From Casuarius casuarius (lineage: Eukaryota > Chordata > Aves > Casuariiformes > Casuariidae): a stretch of 64,000 nucleotides of DNA. The stretch spans positions 124,001-188,000 of the forward strand of contig PTFA01000415.1 of assembly GCA_003342895.1 (NCBI GenBank), read 5' to 3'. Within the stretch, counting starts at the first letter, position 1, and every line of letters starts with the position of its first letter. Made by a program: the position numbers and the translations under genes. The notes under the pieces are model-generated. The model was not told the DNA's origin, made no database searches, and was given only the letters and a program-made list of their open reading frames with translations. Below are positions 38,300 to 50,179 of this stretch, in pieces.

Positions 38300-40031
38300 G
38301 GAGAAATGTCTGTAGAGCCTTCAGGATGTTGTGACCACAGCGGGAGATGTGATTGTAGAATGGATTGGATTACTCGTTTGCATCCCAGTTGCTTTGGAAA
38401 ATTACAGTAGTGCTTCCTATGCAAACATAAAGGTGGAGCAAAATCATTTGATAAAGAGAGTTTTTTAAATTATTCATTGTGTAGTAAATAGTCTACAAAT
38501 CTTAATCTGGGAGTTATCTGCACATTGGTCCTGATTTCTATAAATATATTCATTAATAGGTATTCATTAAGCAGCTTGGATAAACACATCAGTGTAAAAA
38601 TTATCTATTAAGCTTTTTCTCAGATGTTTATTACCTATGACGGAAAACTGGGCAACTGAATCAGGTAGTATTTTTACTGTAAGCTAAGCAAAAGGCCAGT
38701 TACATTTTTAGGCAAAAAACCAACCATGAGTTAAATTTAGCAGAGAGTTTTCAGATTGTATTATTCATGGAGATAACTGAAGATATTTAAGTTAGGCAAA
38801 TATTTTCAGATATTAGCCAGCAGCTAACAAAGTGTTCACAAGCATTAAATTATGTTTATTATTTAGAGGTAGAATAAACGTGCTGCTCACACAAGAGCAG
38901 CATTATGCAGATATCTCTACTGAAGATATATGTAAAATTTTCTAATTTATCTTTAGTAAAGAAATCTGAGTCTTAAAATCAAAAACTGAACAGAGATTAT
39001 GTTCCGAGGTTATTATGTTATCAGTTACATGGAAATAAACAAAAAGATTTTCAGTGATTTCTGTTGTCAGAATTTCTATAATGTTTTTGTGGGTGGTATT
39101 TCGTGATCATTCACATTATGCCCTTTACAGCAAATGAGCATTAGATAGTCCAGTTTTCCTTTAAGTTACAAAGACACATGCAAGAGCGAGATGGAACTTG
39201 CAAAGAAGGTCTTGCTAATAGTAGGATATATTACTTTATTACATACACAATCAGCAAAGCAAATAACAGTGCATGAAGCTGGGAATGAAAGAGAGATTTC
39301 CAGGAGGTTTCCTCTAAAAAGAAATGTGTAGAGCTAAAGATTTTAATTTTGAATAAATCTTTATATATTTGGGGTTGAAGTCAGTATTATAAGGATAAAC
39401 ATCTGACCAGGAAGCAATGACAAAACTTCTTGGATATCCATCACAGTGCAAGATGCTTTTTCACTCAGATGCTTGTGTTCAACATCATTCAGTTTACTCT
39501 TATTTTATTTACAAAAAATAATAGTGTTTTATGATGGCTCCTTAAGATTTTGCTGGCTGCAGCATCTGTGTGTCAGCATAATCAGATGAACAGTTATAGA
39601 ATGGGTCTAAACAGATGGAACATTAAAATAAGTGTGAGGTTTAGCTGTATGTTATGATAGAAAGGATGAATAAAATAGGCATAAAACCAGACACAGCTGT
39701 TGAGGGTTCTACACAGGACAGACTTCCTTCTTTTGCTGTTATTTTTGGACTCATTCAGAGGATTATGAGTGAGATTTGTATCCAGTGTTCTAACTGCATT
39801 GGTCGGTCTGTCTTTTTTCCCTAGGTTGACTTTAAGTAAGGTGAATCTCTCTCCATTTTCTGGTAACAGCTTTCTGCTACAGTCCAGGATTAAACATTTA
39901 GCTTTTCTCTCAAAGTATATTTTATTAAAAAAACTTTAAAAACTTTGGCTAAGTAGTTTACACTGGTATTGCTTTAAGCTGCTATAATATTGGACGGCCT
40001 GTCTGATCATGGATATTTCGTTTACATTCAC

Positions 40032-40187
40032 CTTTCTTGCTCTCTGGTAGTATCTGTCTCTAGCATGCAGCAGTGTTCTGCAAAACGTACATTTAACTAT
40101 ATAGTGAAGTTCAGCAGCTTTTCTTGTTGTCCTCACAAACTGCCACCAGCTGTATAGAAGGACTGTCATCTCTCTGACTAGGCCAAA
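40032..40187 (-). other. Candidate internal exon, 52 open codons, minus strand
   Basis: Minus-strand reading gives a branch-point-like CTAAC about 24 bases before TTTGTTTTCAG, which would be the acceptor at 40188-40190. The donor is AAG followed by GTGAAT (40026-40031), which fits the consensus at most positions. The enclosed 156 bp are an exact multiple of three and open in the first frame for all 52 codons. The translation is basic and aromatic-rich, with a CxxC pair near codons 33-36, but it matches no family I know. A further in-frame stretch continues past the donor. It may be an exon of an unknown or lineage-specific transcript, or chance. Confidence 0.28.
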
Positions 40188-41001
40188 CTGAAAACAAATA
40201 TTAAAATTTGAGTTAGAAGAAACAGAGGTTCACTAGAAAAAAAGAAACATAACTGAAAGAATAAATCTTCACTCACTTTCTATACTTAGTATTAAGATCA
40301 GCTGGAAAAGACCAATTCCCTTTAAAAATGCAGATCATCAAGATTATTATGATTTTAGTGCTTAATTCATGATCCAAAACTAAGCAACATTAAATGCACC
40401 ATCTGGATAGTTAATGATTATAGTCCTTTTTGAGTTTTGCTGCCATCCTTTCCATAATCTATTTTTCTCATTTGTATCCCTTTGTCAGTCAGTGTTAAAG
40501 TTGACTAGTCATGTGGTTCTTTCAGACTTCATTTTGGTGAGGAAAATTACAGATAATGTTGATTGCTTGTAGAAAACTTGCAAGGCTGTGTCTCGTCTAT
40601 GCACTGCTAAGTTTTTTCAAGGTCTTCCAAAAATATTGAGGGAGATATTAAGGGAGATGAAGAAAAGAACTGAGCTTCGCATGTGTCTATTATTGAAGAC
40701 TCTGGAAATGAGCCATGATGATTCTGGTTTTCATTCATGAAGCACAGTGTTGTGTTCACTCAGTTCAGCTGCAGTCACCTCTCTAGCTTTACAGGAGAGA
40801 AGGATGGCTTGCAAGTATTGTTGGTATTACATCCACAAAGCATGATGAGTTTCGATGCGTTTTCCTTGGCCATAAACTGGTTAAACTCATTCTCAAATAG
40901 CAGTGGAAAGCAGTGTAAGCAGGGTGGCTTACAAATGACATAAAAAGAAAAACACATATGTATCATCAAAAAGTGGCATCTTTACCAGTGGGTCTATTCT
41001 C

Positions 41002-41040
41002 ATATATATATATATATGTGTGTGTGTGTATATATATATA
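41002..41040. repeat. Compound microsatellite (AT)n(GT)n(AT)n
   Basis: About eight AT units, six GT units and six AT units run without interruption. The outer AT blocks are self-complementary, with the GT block as a loop. A further AT- and GT-rich tail continues to about 41090. It is likely polymorphic in length. Confidence 0.9.
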
Positions 41041-42053
41041 GTTATAATATTTATATAGTATATTAAGTGATTATATGTGTGTACGTATGTATAAAATAAA
41101 ACAGATCTGGAAGAGAAGGTCCATGACCTTTGGATGCTTGTATCCAAGGATCTGTAATTAACATTCATAACATTCATAACTTCCCTAGAAACTCAGCCAA
41201 AGTCTACAGAGGAATTGGAAAGGTTGGAACTCCAGGAAGAAGGTAGCGTGAAGAATTAGATGTGAGGTTTGCCTTAGAGTCAATTCACATTTAGACAGTT
41301 TCTGTAAATGGTTTTCTGAAAGCATGGTCTTTATTTTATTTTGCATGGAGAATGATATTCTGAATTAACCCATGTAAGCCACAAGAACTGAGAGAATTAT
41401 TCTTAGAGTCTATCTCATTTAACTTTCTTACAGAACTATTTACAATCCATCTGCAGTGTGTTTTGGCTGCTATGTAGACATTGAAGCTATTACTCATATG
41501 TGGGCTATCGTACATTACCCACATATTTGGAATTTTGTTGATCTTTTCCAGTTGCTTGTATGTCTTGCAAATGGGAATTTTCTCTGTCCCTATTCTCTCT
41601 GCATAATTGTCAATACCTTTTTACTAGTGTATCAATCTAGTAATTCAGGGAGCCACGTGCCTGGGGATTAAAGAGAAATGAATGGAGAGAATGTTCTGAG
41701 AGTTTGTGTAATTTTAGTTGTTAGGAAAATGTCTTGCTTTATCAATTCAGAACAATTAATTAATTTGGGTGCTAGCTCCTAGGCACTGTTTTGATAACTG
41801 TTTGGCTCTGAAAGATGAATTATGAGAAGAAGAAAATAAAGGAGTCTTTCCGCCTACCCACGGTAATTTTCTTAGTTTCAACTGTAAGCAAATTTTGTTT
41901 GTGAAATGTGAGTGTTAACTTTTTGCTGTGCAGGAAGGTCACACATGACTAATGATAGAATGACAAGACCGACTGTATCGCAGTTTAAAAATGTAATTAA
42001 AGGGGGGAATTTCTTGAGCCCTCTGGTGTTTTACTGCTACCTACAGAAGCATA

Positions 42054-42134
42054 AAAAGTATATTTGCCACTAACATATCATTTTAACATAACATGAAAAG
42101 TATATTCAGCACTAACATCATTTTAACATAACAC
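42054..42134 (+). repeat. Imperfect tandem duplication, about 40 bp, two copies
   Basis: Copy one (42054-42095) and copy two (42096-42134) both read AAAAGTATATT, then CACTAACAT, then CATTTTAACATAACA. They differ by a few substitutions and by small indels, including a missing AT in the second copy. The divergence suggests an old local duplication. Confidence 0.85.
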
Positions 42135-43423
42135 ATTAAACCTGTATGCTCATGGGCTATGTCTGATTTTGTTAATACATTTTCAAGCTGAAGGAAGAAA
42201 ATGTGATTATTTTTTCTTTTTTTAAGATACATTTTGGCCAAAGCCTATGTAGGTATTTGAAATAATGCGTCATGGATTTTTGTTTTCTTTTGCTTTGTTT
42301 TTCTAAATGGTATTAACTCTTTCTTATAGGGGTAAATGCCCAGTCCCATAACCACCCATCCTGACTTGTGAATGCCCTCACCCTGAAAACGCAGGCCGTA
42401 GATCATGTTTTCAGTCACCGTTATAACCTACAAGACAATAGTTTTCAAGTAGAATTTTACATTCTCAACTGTAACTAATGGCTGAATCTGATAAACATTT
42501 ATTCCCTCTTATGTATCTATAAATTTCAGTAAGAAAATGTGAAAATGTGAAGAGGTGTGACAGTACTGTTGCATGAGATGCTATTGTTATGTACTAGATC
42601 GTGTATGCATGTGCACACATTCAAAAGAATGCCACATCACAGTGATTATTCAATATTAATTCATCAAATCCAGTCAGCCTGAAGCACTGTAGCATTTTAA
42701 AGCTAGAAGTAGAACTAAATATTGTCAGATGTGATCCTTTCAGTTTTGACTCTAAAAGAGTCAAAGATGGTTGGCTAATAGATGCTGATGCAGAGCATCA
42801 ATCCTGTGTGAGATTTCAAGTATTAGGCATGTTTATAGCTTGTATACTTGGTTTTGCAGGCCTCTGTACTGATTACCTAAGTCAAAGCGAAACTCCCTGC
42901 ATGAGCTCTGGACGTAGTATTGTACTTACACCATTCCGGCCTTGTACAATACACGGTTTTACAAACAAGCTGGTTTTTTTCCATAACATAGGCATTGCTC
43001 AAACCTTTGTAGGAATCTAACTTTTCCAATTACAACTGTCTGTCTTTGCATTTACTCCAAACCATTTGACAGCTAGCATTAGAATTCCACTGTTTTGAAT
43101 GATTTTATCAGGTCCAGAGATAATGCCGTAGTCTTTAAAGTGAAAAGGCCTGTCAAGGTCTTTCAAAATACTACATGCTCTTAGAATCACCAATCTAGAT
43201 TTCTCTCCACCTAACCACATGCGCTATACAGGCTTAAGCTTATGTGAGGAAACTCTAAGTTGCCACACATTGATGAAAAGCAAGAATAAGAAGCAGGGAT
43301 GGAGGCTGTCAGCAGTAGGTGGCAATAGTGTGGCGGACACCTGGGGACATGCTTTGCTATTTGAATGGTACAAGATCCCCATCTTTAATTCGCTCCCTCT
43401 TCTGTTTCTTCTTTACCTCTTAG

Positions 43424-43567
43424 GAAACTGCCTTATCCTGGACCAGGTGGCTTTGTATATATCTGAGAGTCAAAACTATTCCAGTCAGTTCCTCCTGGGC
43501 AGCTGCAGAACAACCGAAGGGAACAACACGTGCCTGGAGGCGGATGAAGTCTGCTGCTGACCCACAG
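43424..43567 (+). other. Candidate internal exon with strong splice signals
   Basis: A long pyrimidine tract (43391-43420, mostly C and T) ends in CTCTTAG at 43423. The other end is CCCACAG followed by GTAGGT at 43568, a near-consensus donor. The 144-bp interval is open for all 48 codons in the frame that begins at its first base. The second frame is open until a TGA at 43558-43560 and encodes a cysteine-rich tail. I recognise neither translation. No neighbouring exon in the same transcript can be assigned by eye. It could be a real coding exon, an lncRNA exon or a pseudo-exon; the last is common in introns. Confidence 0.3.
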
Positions 43568-46500
43568 GTAGGTGAGAGAAAGTGAAGCCTACCATGAGGT
43601 CTGCCCCTCAGCCACATCTGAGTAGTAAATACCAACCCAGGGAGAGCTCCATCTAACCACCTTTTACACTTTATATACATCATTTTATTTGCACACATAT
43701 TTCTTTTGCCAAACTTAAACTTAAGTAACGTGTCTAATTCTTAAATCTCATTTTATTAACAAATGAAATTTCTGCCAGTGGTGTTGTGATTATATCATTA
43801 TCACTATTTAACCTTGCACTTAACAGCCAAACCAATCCTCATAAGTAGTCAAATACTTTAACTTAACAGAAATATCATGTGTTTGATTTTGTTTTGCTTT
43901 TTCTTACTAAAATTTGTACATAGCTTTCCTGTGAAGTAGCTGGTTACTATCTATTAACACACCTACAATTTCTTTATTGGTATCATGCAAAATTTTCAGG
44001 CTTAAATTGTCTATACTCGCACTTTAGCAGAAATAAGAATCCAACAAAGGGCAAAAGAAAATAAGCAACTTTGCAAGCGCAGGTATGCTAGGCTTGGAAA
44101 GTATTAGTAGTAGGGGTGCAACTTCTGTAATAAAAACTGTCCTTTTACTAGTAACCATATGCCAAATCCTTCATGAATATATATTGTGTCAGCAAAATAG
44201 GTTTTCCTGAAACAACCGCAGGGACGTACTTGTTCTTACAGCCATGTTAGAGACTCTCAATTCCTCCTATCACTGTCTGGCTAGGTATGCAAACAAAGGC
44301 TTGTAATGTAAATGTGACTTGAGGCCAAGAATATAATGAAGGTAGATTACACAAACGTGAGGATTGTGTTCATAGGATAAATATGTTACCTTAAAATTGG
44401 AGTTGGCTCTTCATTGAAAAGCTACACCACCAGCTGGGTTTAGGGCAACAGAAACTTGCTTGGGAACAGGTATAAGGTGCTGAGTGAACTGTTAGGCAGT
44501 GTTTTTTCAGTGGCAGCCTCTTCTAGGTTCCTGGACTAGATTTTGAAGAAAATCAAAACAGCTGAGGAAGAATTCTCAGTATTGAAATAACCTGGGATAG
44601 AGTGAGAAAGTATCCTGAGAGCCACAGCCTCAGCGCTTTGCCCTAGATTCTTTACAGTCTCGTTCAACACCTCCCACCTTCTGGGTTTGCCGCTTCTGAG
44701 GGGTTGTGGGCTTTGAGGATTCCAGCACAGACTGCTGCTCAGCAGCTGCTGGGGCACTTTCAGGAGCTGGACCTTTCACAATTTGATGATCAAAATACAA
44801 GACTAGCTGAACTGACAGGTCATGCTGAAAATTAGGATAAATCTGTGATGCCAAAATATCAGATTTCCCTGATTCACTTCCTGGCATTCTCTTTATGTGC
44901 AAACCACCAGTACATTTTACCAGTGGTTTCTGTTATATGTCTGTGAGTAATTTTCTCATTTTTGGTGTTCTCCTGGTCCTCAAGGAAACTGCTGCCATAC
45001 TGACGAATAAAGAGGCCCTGCAGAATCCAGAGGCATGTTGATAAAGGATAGCAGGAAGCAGGAGATAGTAGACTTCTGCTTTCTGAGTAAATGTCAGTAA
45101 AATTACTCAACAGACATTTGCAAAAATGATCTGAGTAGCCTGGTTTAGATGAAACGCCAAACACTTGACGGCACTAATAGATTCAGTTGATTACAGACTT
45201 ACGGTGAATAGGGGAGTAAGTTTGCTTTGCTGTTCTGTATTAGATGTCTCTGAATGATCTGTGGGGAAAGACAAACTAAAACTGAAGGGTAGTCTAGAGC
45301 ATGTACTAGATTGATGAAATACGCAGAATTTAATAAATGGAAAAGTTCTTCTGCTATTGGGTAGAACTGACAGTTATTGAAATCATATAGTAAAGCTATT
45401 CAGTTGGAAAAAATCATAAATAGCCTGCTATTGCCTCTAGCATTTGTTGCGCTTGGTTGAAATGGCTCCTCAGAAAAGTATAAAATATATTAATACATAG
45501 AAATGACCACACATGGGAACTACTTTTCTTGGAAAAAAGAAAATAATGAGTTTGGTGAGCTAAGTGACATCTGTATTTTAAATGTTGCTGTTCCTGTAAT
45601 TTTTTTTTCCATTTGCCGTGTTCCTTTGTTACTTAGGAGAAACTAGAAATGAATACCAATTAGAGTCACAATGAATATTTGATGTATACTACTCTTTCTC
45701 TTTTAACCCAGCTTCATGGTTTTCTTTTTCTGTATATGCTACTTTCTCATAATGGCTTATATTGTTCATTGTGAGTAATGTCAATGAATAAGGTTTTTTT
45801 GACAGTATCTGCCTTAAGAAACAGGCACACGTATACTCTCATCACTGATTTTATGCTTTTTTCCTTTTATTATAAGACATTTTGTCCCTTGAAGTATATA
45901 AATAATCTAAAAGGAATAATCTAAAAAAATTGAATGAACAAACTAGGAAAAAATTTTATGAAATTCAGTAGTGACAAATGAAAGGCAACCTGGATAGGAG
46001 TAATCAACTTCACAGATACAGGATGGGGAATAACAGCCTAGGTAGCTTTCAGCCTTATATTTTAGCTCTGTTGGTATTATCCCTTTGTTTCAGTCAGAAA
46101 AGCCAAAAACACAATAGCATCTATCACAGTTTTTATTATCGTACATTATTTTAGCAATTGGAAAATTCAGAATCCATAGAGTTCTAATTAAAATTCGGGG
46201 AAGCAATGAGGAGGAGGGTAACAACTTTCAGTAATAGTTTGATAGCTACATTTTTTGATGATGTTTCCAATATAAAACCTTTTTAGAGCTTTATTCAGCT
46301 ATGAAAATGTTATAGATGAAACCGTTTCTACAAGGTCTCAGTTTAAGAATATTTAAAGGATTAAAAAATCTTTCAAACATGTTTAGTAGCATTCCATTTT
46401 TTCAATAAAATAACAACAATAGAAGCTTTAGTATGCACCCAACGATCTTATGGCATCACTATTTTAAAAGATGTTTCATATTCTCTGAAGTAATCTTCTG

Positions 46501-49500
46501 CTTGGGAAAATAGAATTTGCAGAATTATCCACTTTACATATTCCCATAAACAAGTGGGTTTTTACTACAGAATGACTACTGTAGGAAATGTGTAGTACAA
46601 CAGGGTGGGAAGGAAGTGGCTGTGCCTCTCTGAAATTGAAATGCATAAATGGACTGCTGATTGTCTCGATCTCTTTAACCTTAACATAGTTAGGAAAATT
46701 GATGAAAGTTGGCATATGTTGGACATGCCCTAAAAAGAAGTTGAGCTTTTGGGTCTTTTCATTCAGGTAGTTATGAACAAGAGCTTATTGTGGTGTTTTT
46801 CTTGCTCTGACTTGTGACCCTTCTCTTACGCTGACTTCTTAGCCCTACTTAAAGCAGGACTAAGATCCTGTGTTCTGATGGCTCCACTCTGACTTCTTTG
46901 GGAACAAAAGGTTAATGTTATAGGATTAAAAGCAGTATTAGGAACTGGACTATTTCCTTGCTTCACCTGGAGGATGAGCAATGCCTCTCCCCAATCCCAA
47001 TCTACAGAACTGTGAAAGACGAGGGAGGAGAAGGCATTTCTCAGACTATGCTTTCTCCAAGAATCACTTCCTTGACCCTTGCCATAACAGACTTGCTTAT
47101 TTGCTTATAATTTTGAGTTGAATTTATGATTTGTCTTCACCTCAATATCTCTAAATGATCTCTCTCAACCTATGAGGCAAGGTTTGTCCTTATGGATTGA
47201 TAGGTGGGAGGTTTAGTTGTAAGAGTTATTTTTATTTAGTAGTATGTATTTATTCTAAAGATAGTAATAATATATCTTATGTGAACTGAAATTGTGTTCA
47301 GGTGCTCAACATGACTGATATATATATATTTTTTTTTTTTTACAGTAAAAACATCAGTAGTAAAAATTTCTGAGTGAGCTAGTCATATTATAAGATCAAT
47401 AAATTCTTGACCTTGTCACACTTTCCTCAGTGAAGCTAATGGTCAACTAAAGTAGCTTTTCAAATGAGCAGAAGTCATGATAGTAACCTTCCATTTTTCA
47501 ATTTTTAATATGAAGTAATATGTATAGACCAATATCTTTGATCAATGATAAAAAATGGAATTTGAAACTGAAGAAGTGAACTGAGAACTATTACCTGAAG
47601 CAGTTTTTAATGCTTGCTTTTAAGCTGTCAGACTGGAAAGTTTTATGTTTTTCTTTGAAAAATAGAAAAAAGTAGTTATGTTAGTTTAGAAAACATATTT
47701 GAAAAATTCCAGTGGACATTTATTTCTCACTCAATTTAATATACAAATGGTGGTAGAAATCTCTAACTCAGCTCTTTGAACTGCTTCCTCAAGATACAAT
47801 TCTATAATGCATTGAAATACAGTTTTACAGTCTCAAATCCTATCATATTTTTTAACGGGTTGTTGTCCCATAATCCACTGTATAATATTAAGAGAGAGAG
47901 AAAATTCCATATTGAATTTAATTATGAAAAGCTTCTATATCTATTGCATTAGAACCTTAATGTACCTTCTTTGTTTGTATACTCATTCTTCTGTTTAAAA
48001 GGGAGATTTTGTAAAAACAGAATAAAACTGCATACCTATGTTCAATTACCATTTCTAACCAGAAAACGGAACATTAAGATGAGCCTAAGACACTTGTTAG
48101 TAGAAGCAAATGGTCTGAGATGGGGTTGCTGCAGCTCCATCTGGTACAATGAAATTTCACAGTTCCTGTTACACAGTCGTTACGGAGACAAATTCTCGGA
48201 ATTGTCATCAGCTTGCCAAACCCACTTGAATTGAATGCCTCTGCCATAAAGGCCCATTTTGAATAGTGGACATTGCACATTTGAATTTAGTCCTATAGCC
48301 TTTCTAAACCATATCCAGTGCTTTGTATCACAACTGACCATATTGGGCAACTAGACAGTATTCCAAGTTATTATGTGCAATTTATGATCTATTACTGTGA
48401 CAAAAATAAGTCCTATTTTTAAAATAGTATAGGAAAGGGAAATGAAAGGTCCTAGTGATAAGATAAACTGACAAATAAAATAAAAAATTTTAGAATTGAT
48501 TTTGACTTAGGGGTTATTCAAGAGCTCATAATACAGTATTATGTTGTAACGTGCACAGCATATGCTACAAAAATGTAAGAATACTGGCAGGAAGAAAGTG
48601 ACACTCTTGAGTTCGACAATCCAAAAAAGCATTTAAATTCTGGGATGCTTTGTTGGATTGAGGCTTTAAAATTTCCCATTTTACTGGTATTTCATATTGT
48701 AGTTTTTATGTATTTCCTTTTCTTAGATAGAAAGTTAGACTGTTGAGCTAAAAATTTTAAAACGTGGTTCAGTGGCATTTGAAGCCAAAATGAAAACCTA
48801 AATAAATGTAGCCTGAGTTTCTGCTAATATGAATAGAATTTTTGGTTCTCATCATATCTGAAAACCGAGTACCTACACTAAAGTGTCTGTCTTTGGATAT
48901 GGGTGGTTTCTGATTTATTACTTCTCAGCGGTTTTTGAGTAGAAGAGAGTGATGCTACGCAGAAATCTGAGCATACAACCACCTTGCTTTGTGCTGTGGA
49001 TCACTGTTTTATTACTACACCTGGTGATGAAGCCAGAGTGTTTGGTAGAATTTGATGGAGTCTTTTTTCTTTGTTATTACACACTGGATTACTGTCACCC
49101 TCCTCAGTAGGGCTGAGGGCTTGTGTTACACTAATATATTTTCAAAGGTCTAGTCCGTGAATTGTCCATCCTTGCAGAACAACACTGAACCAAAGAAAAA
49201 TGTTCTAAAAGCAACTTGTAAAATGAACAAGAGCAGCTTATGTGGAACGGGGGTTCATGTGCTAATCCTGTACTGGTGGACATAAAGAATGCAGAGTTGA
49301 ATCATGTTGTCTTGAGGGCTAACTTACAAGCCTTTTCTTCAGCTGAGTAATATTTTGTGGTAGCTGTTGCTGTGCTGCAGTGCTGTAACACACCTTTCAG
49401 CTACACATGTGCTCCTCAGTCCTTTGGCAGTTCTGCAACTACTAATCCTGCATGGCCGCGATGCCAAGATTTGCTGCTGTGGGCAGCTTTGACAGAGCTT

Positions 49501-50156
49501 TTGATACTCTGGGCACAATCATTTAGGATCCCTTGTATATTCAGATCACAGTCTGGTAAGTTTAAATGTAATCTTGTTGTGTGGAAGGAAGGTATGAATA
49601 TATGGAATAGTAACACTGCTTTTCTGAGCAGATGGTAAACTTCCCATACACTATTCCGTTTTATGTTTCTATTAATCATATGTTTTTCATGGGATTCCTG
49701 AAACCTTACAGAAGACAGAAATTCTTCTTCATATTCTACTGCTTCTTTGGACACACCCTATTAAATAAATTAAGCTGTAGATAGGGATGATTTGCTGAAA
49801 TCTTTTGGGCTACCTGCTTTATGCAGTCGTGAGGGTTACTCTTTAATTCATGAGGAATATTATTTTTCCCAATTACATTGAAACAATCAAATAATAGCTG
49901 CTACATGCTTAGATTGAATAGAACTTAAGTGCTTGGAATCAGAATAATTCTACCAGTCCGTTCAACTTTCTCCTTTTATCATGAAATTATGCATAAATCA
50001 CGTTATTGATTAGAAAAGCATTGCCTTTCTTCTCATACTATAGGTAGTTTTAAATTAAAATCTCAGTATAGACACACAAAAAAGACAAGAAAAATTAAAG
50101 TGAGTTTATACCCCAAAGCCAACAGTCTGGAAGAAAAATGGTTGCTTTTAGGTTAA

Positions 50157-50179
50157 NAAAAAAAAAAAAAAAAAAAAAA
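50157..50179 (+). repeat. Undetermined base followed by a 22-base poly(A) tract
   Basis: A single N at 50157 precedes 22 A, the same pattern as at 38253. No gene-like sequence or polyadenylation signal precedes it closely. It is likely a homopolymer-length uncertainty in the assembly. Confidence 0.9.

Larger units (their letters stand above)
35625..43423. other. AT-rich non-coding stretch with simple repeats
   Basis: Apart from the entries given separately (CpG islet margin to 35680, purine tract, N-plus-poly(A), candidate exon at 40032-40187, microsatellite, tandem duplication), I see only unique AT-rich sequence. Frames of 60-88 codons have no recognisable product. Confidence 0.6.

Noticed and set aside
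38158..38424. Frames with poly-lysine or poly-phenylalanine
   Set aside because: They are translations of the poly(A) tract next to an undetermined base.
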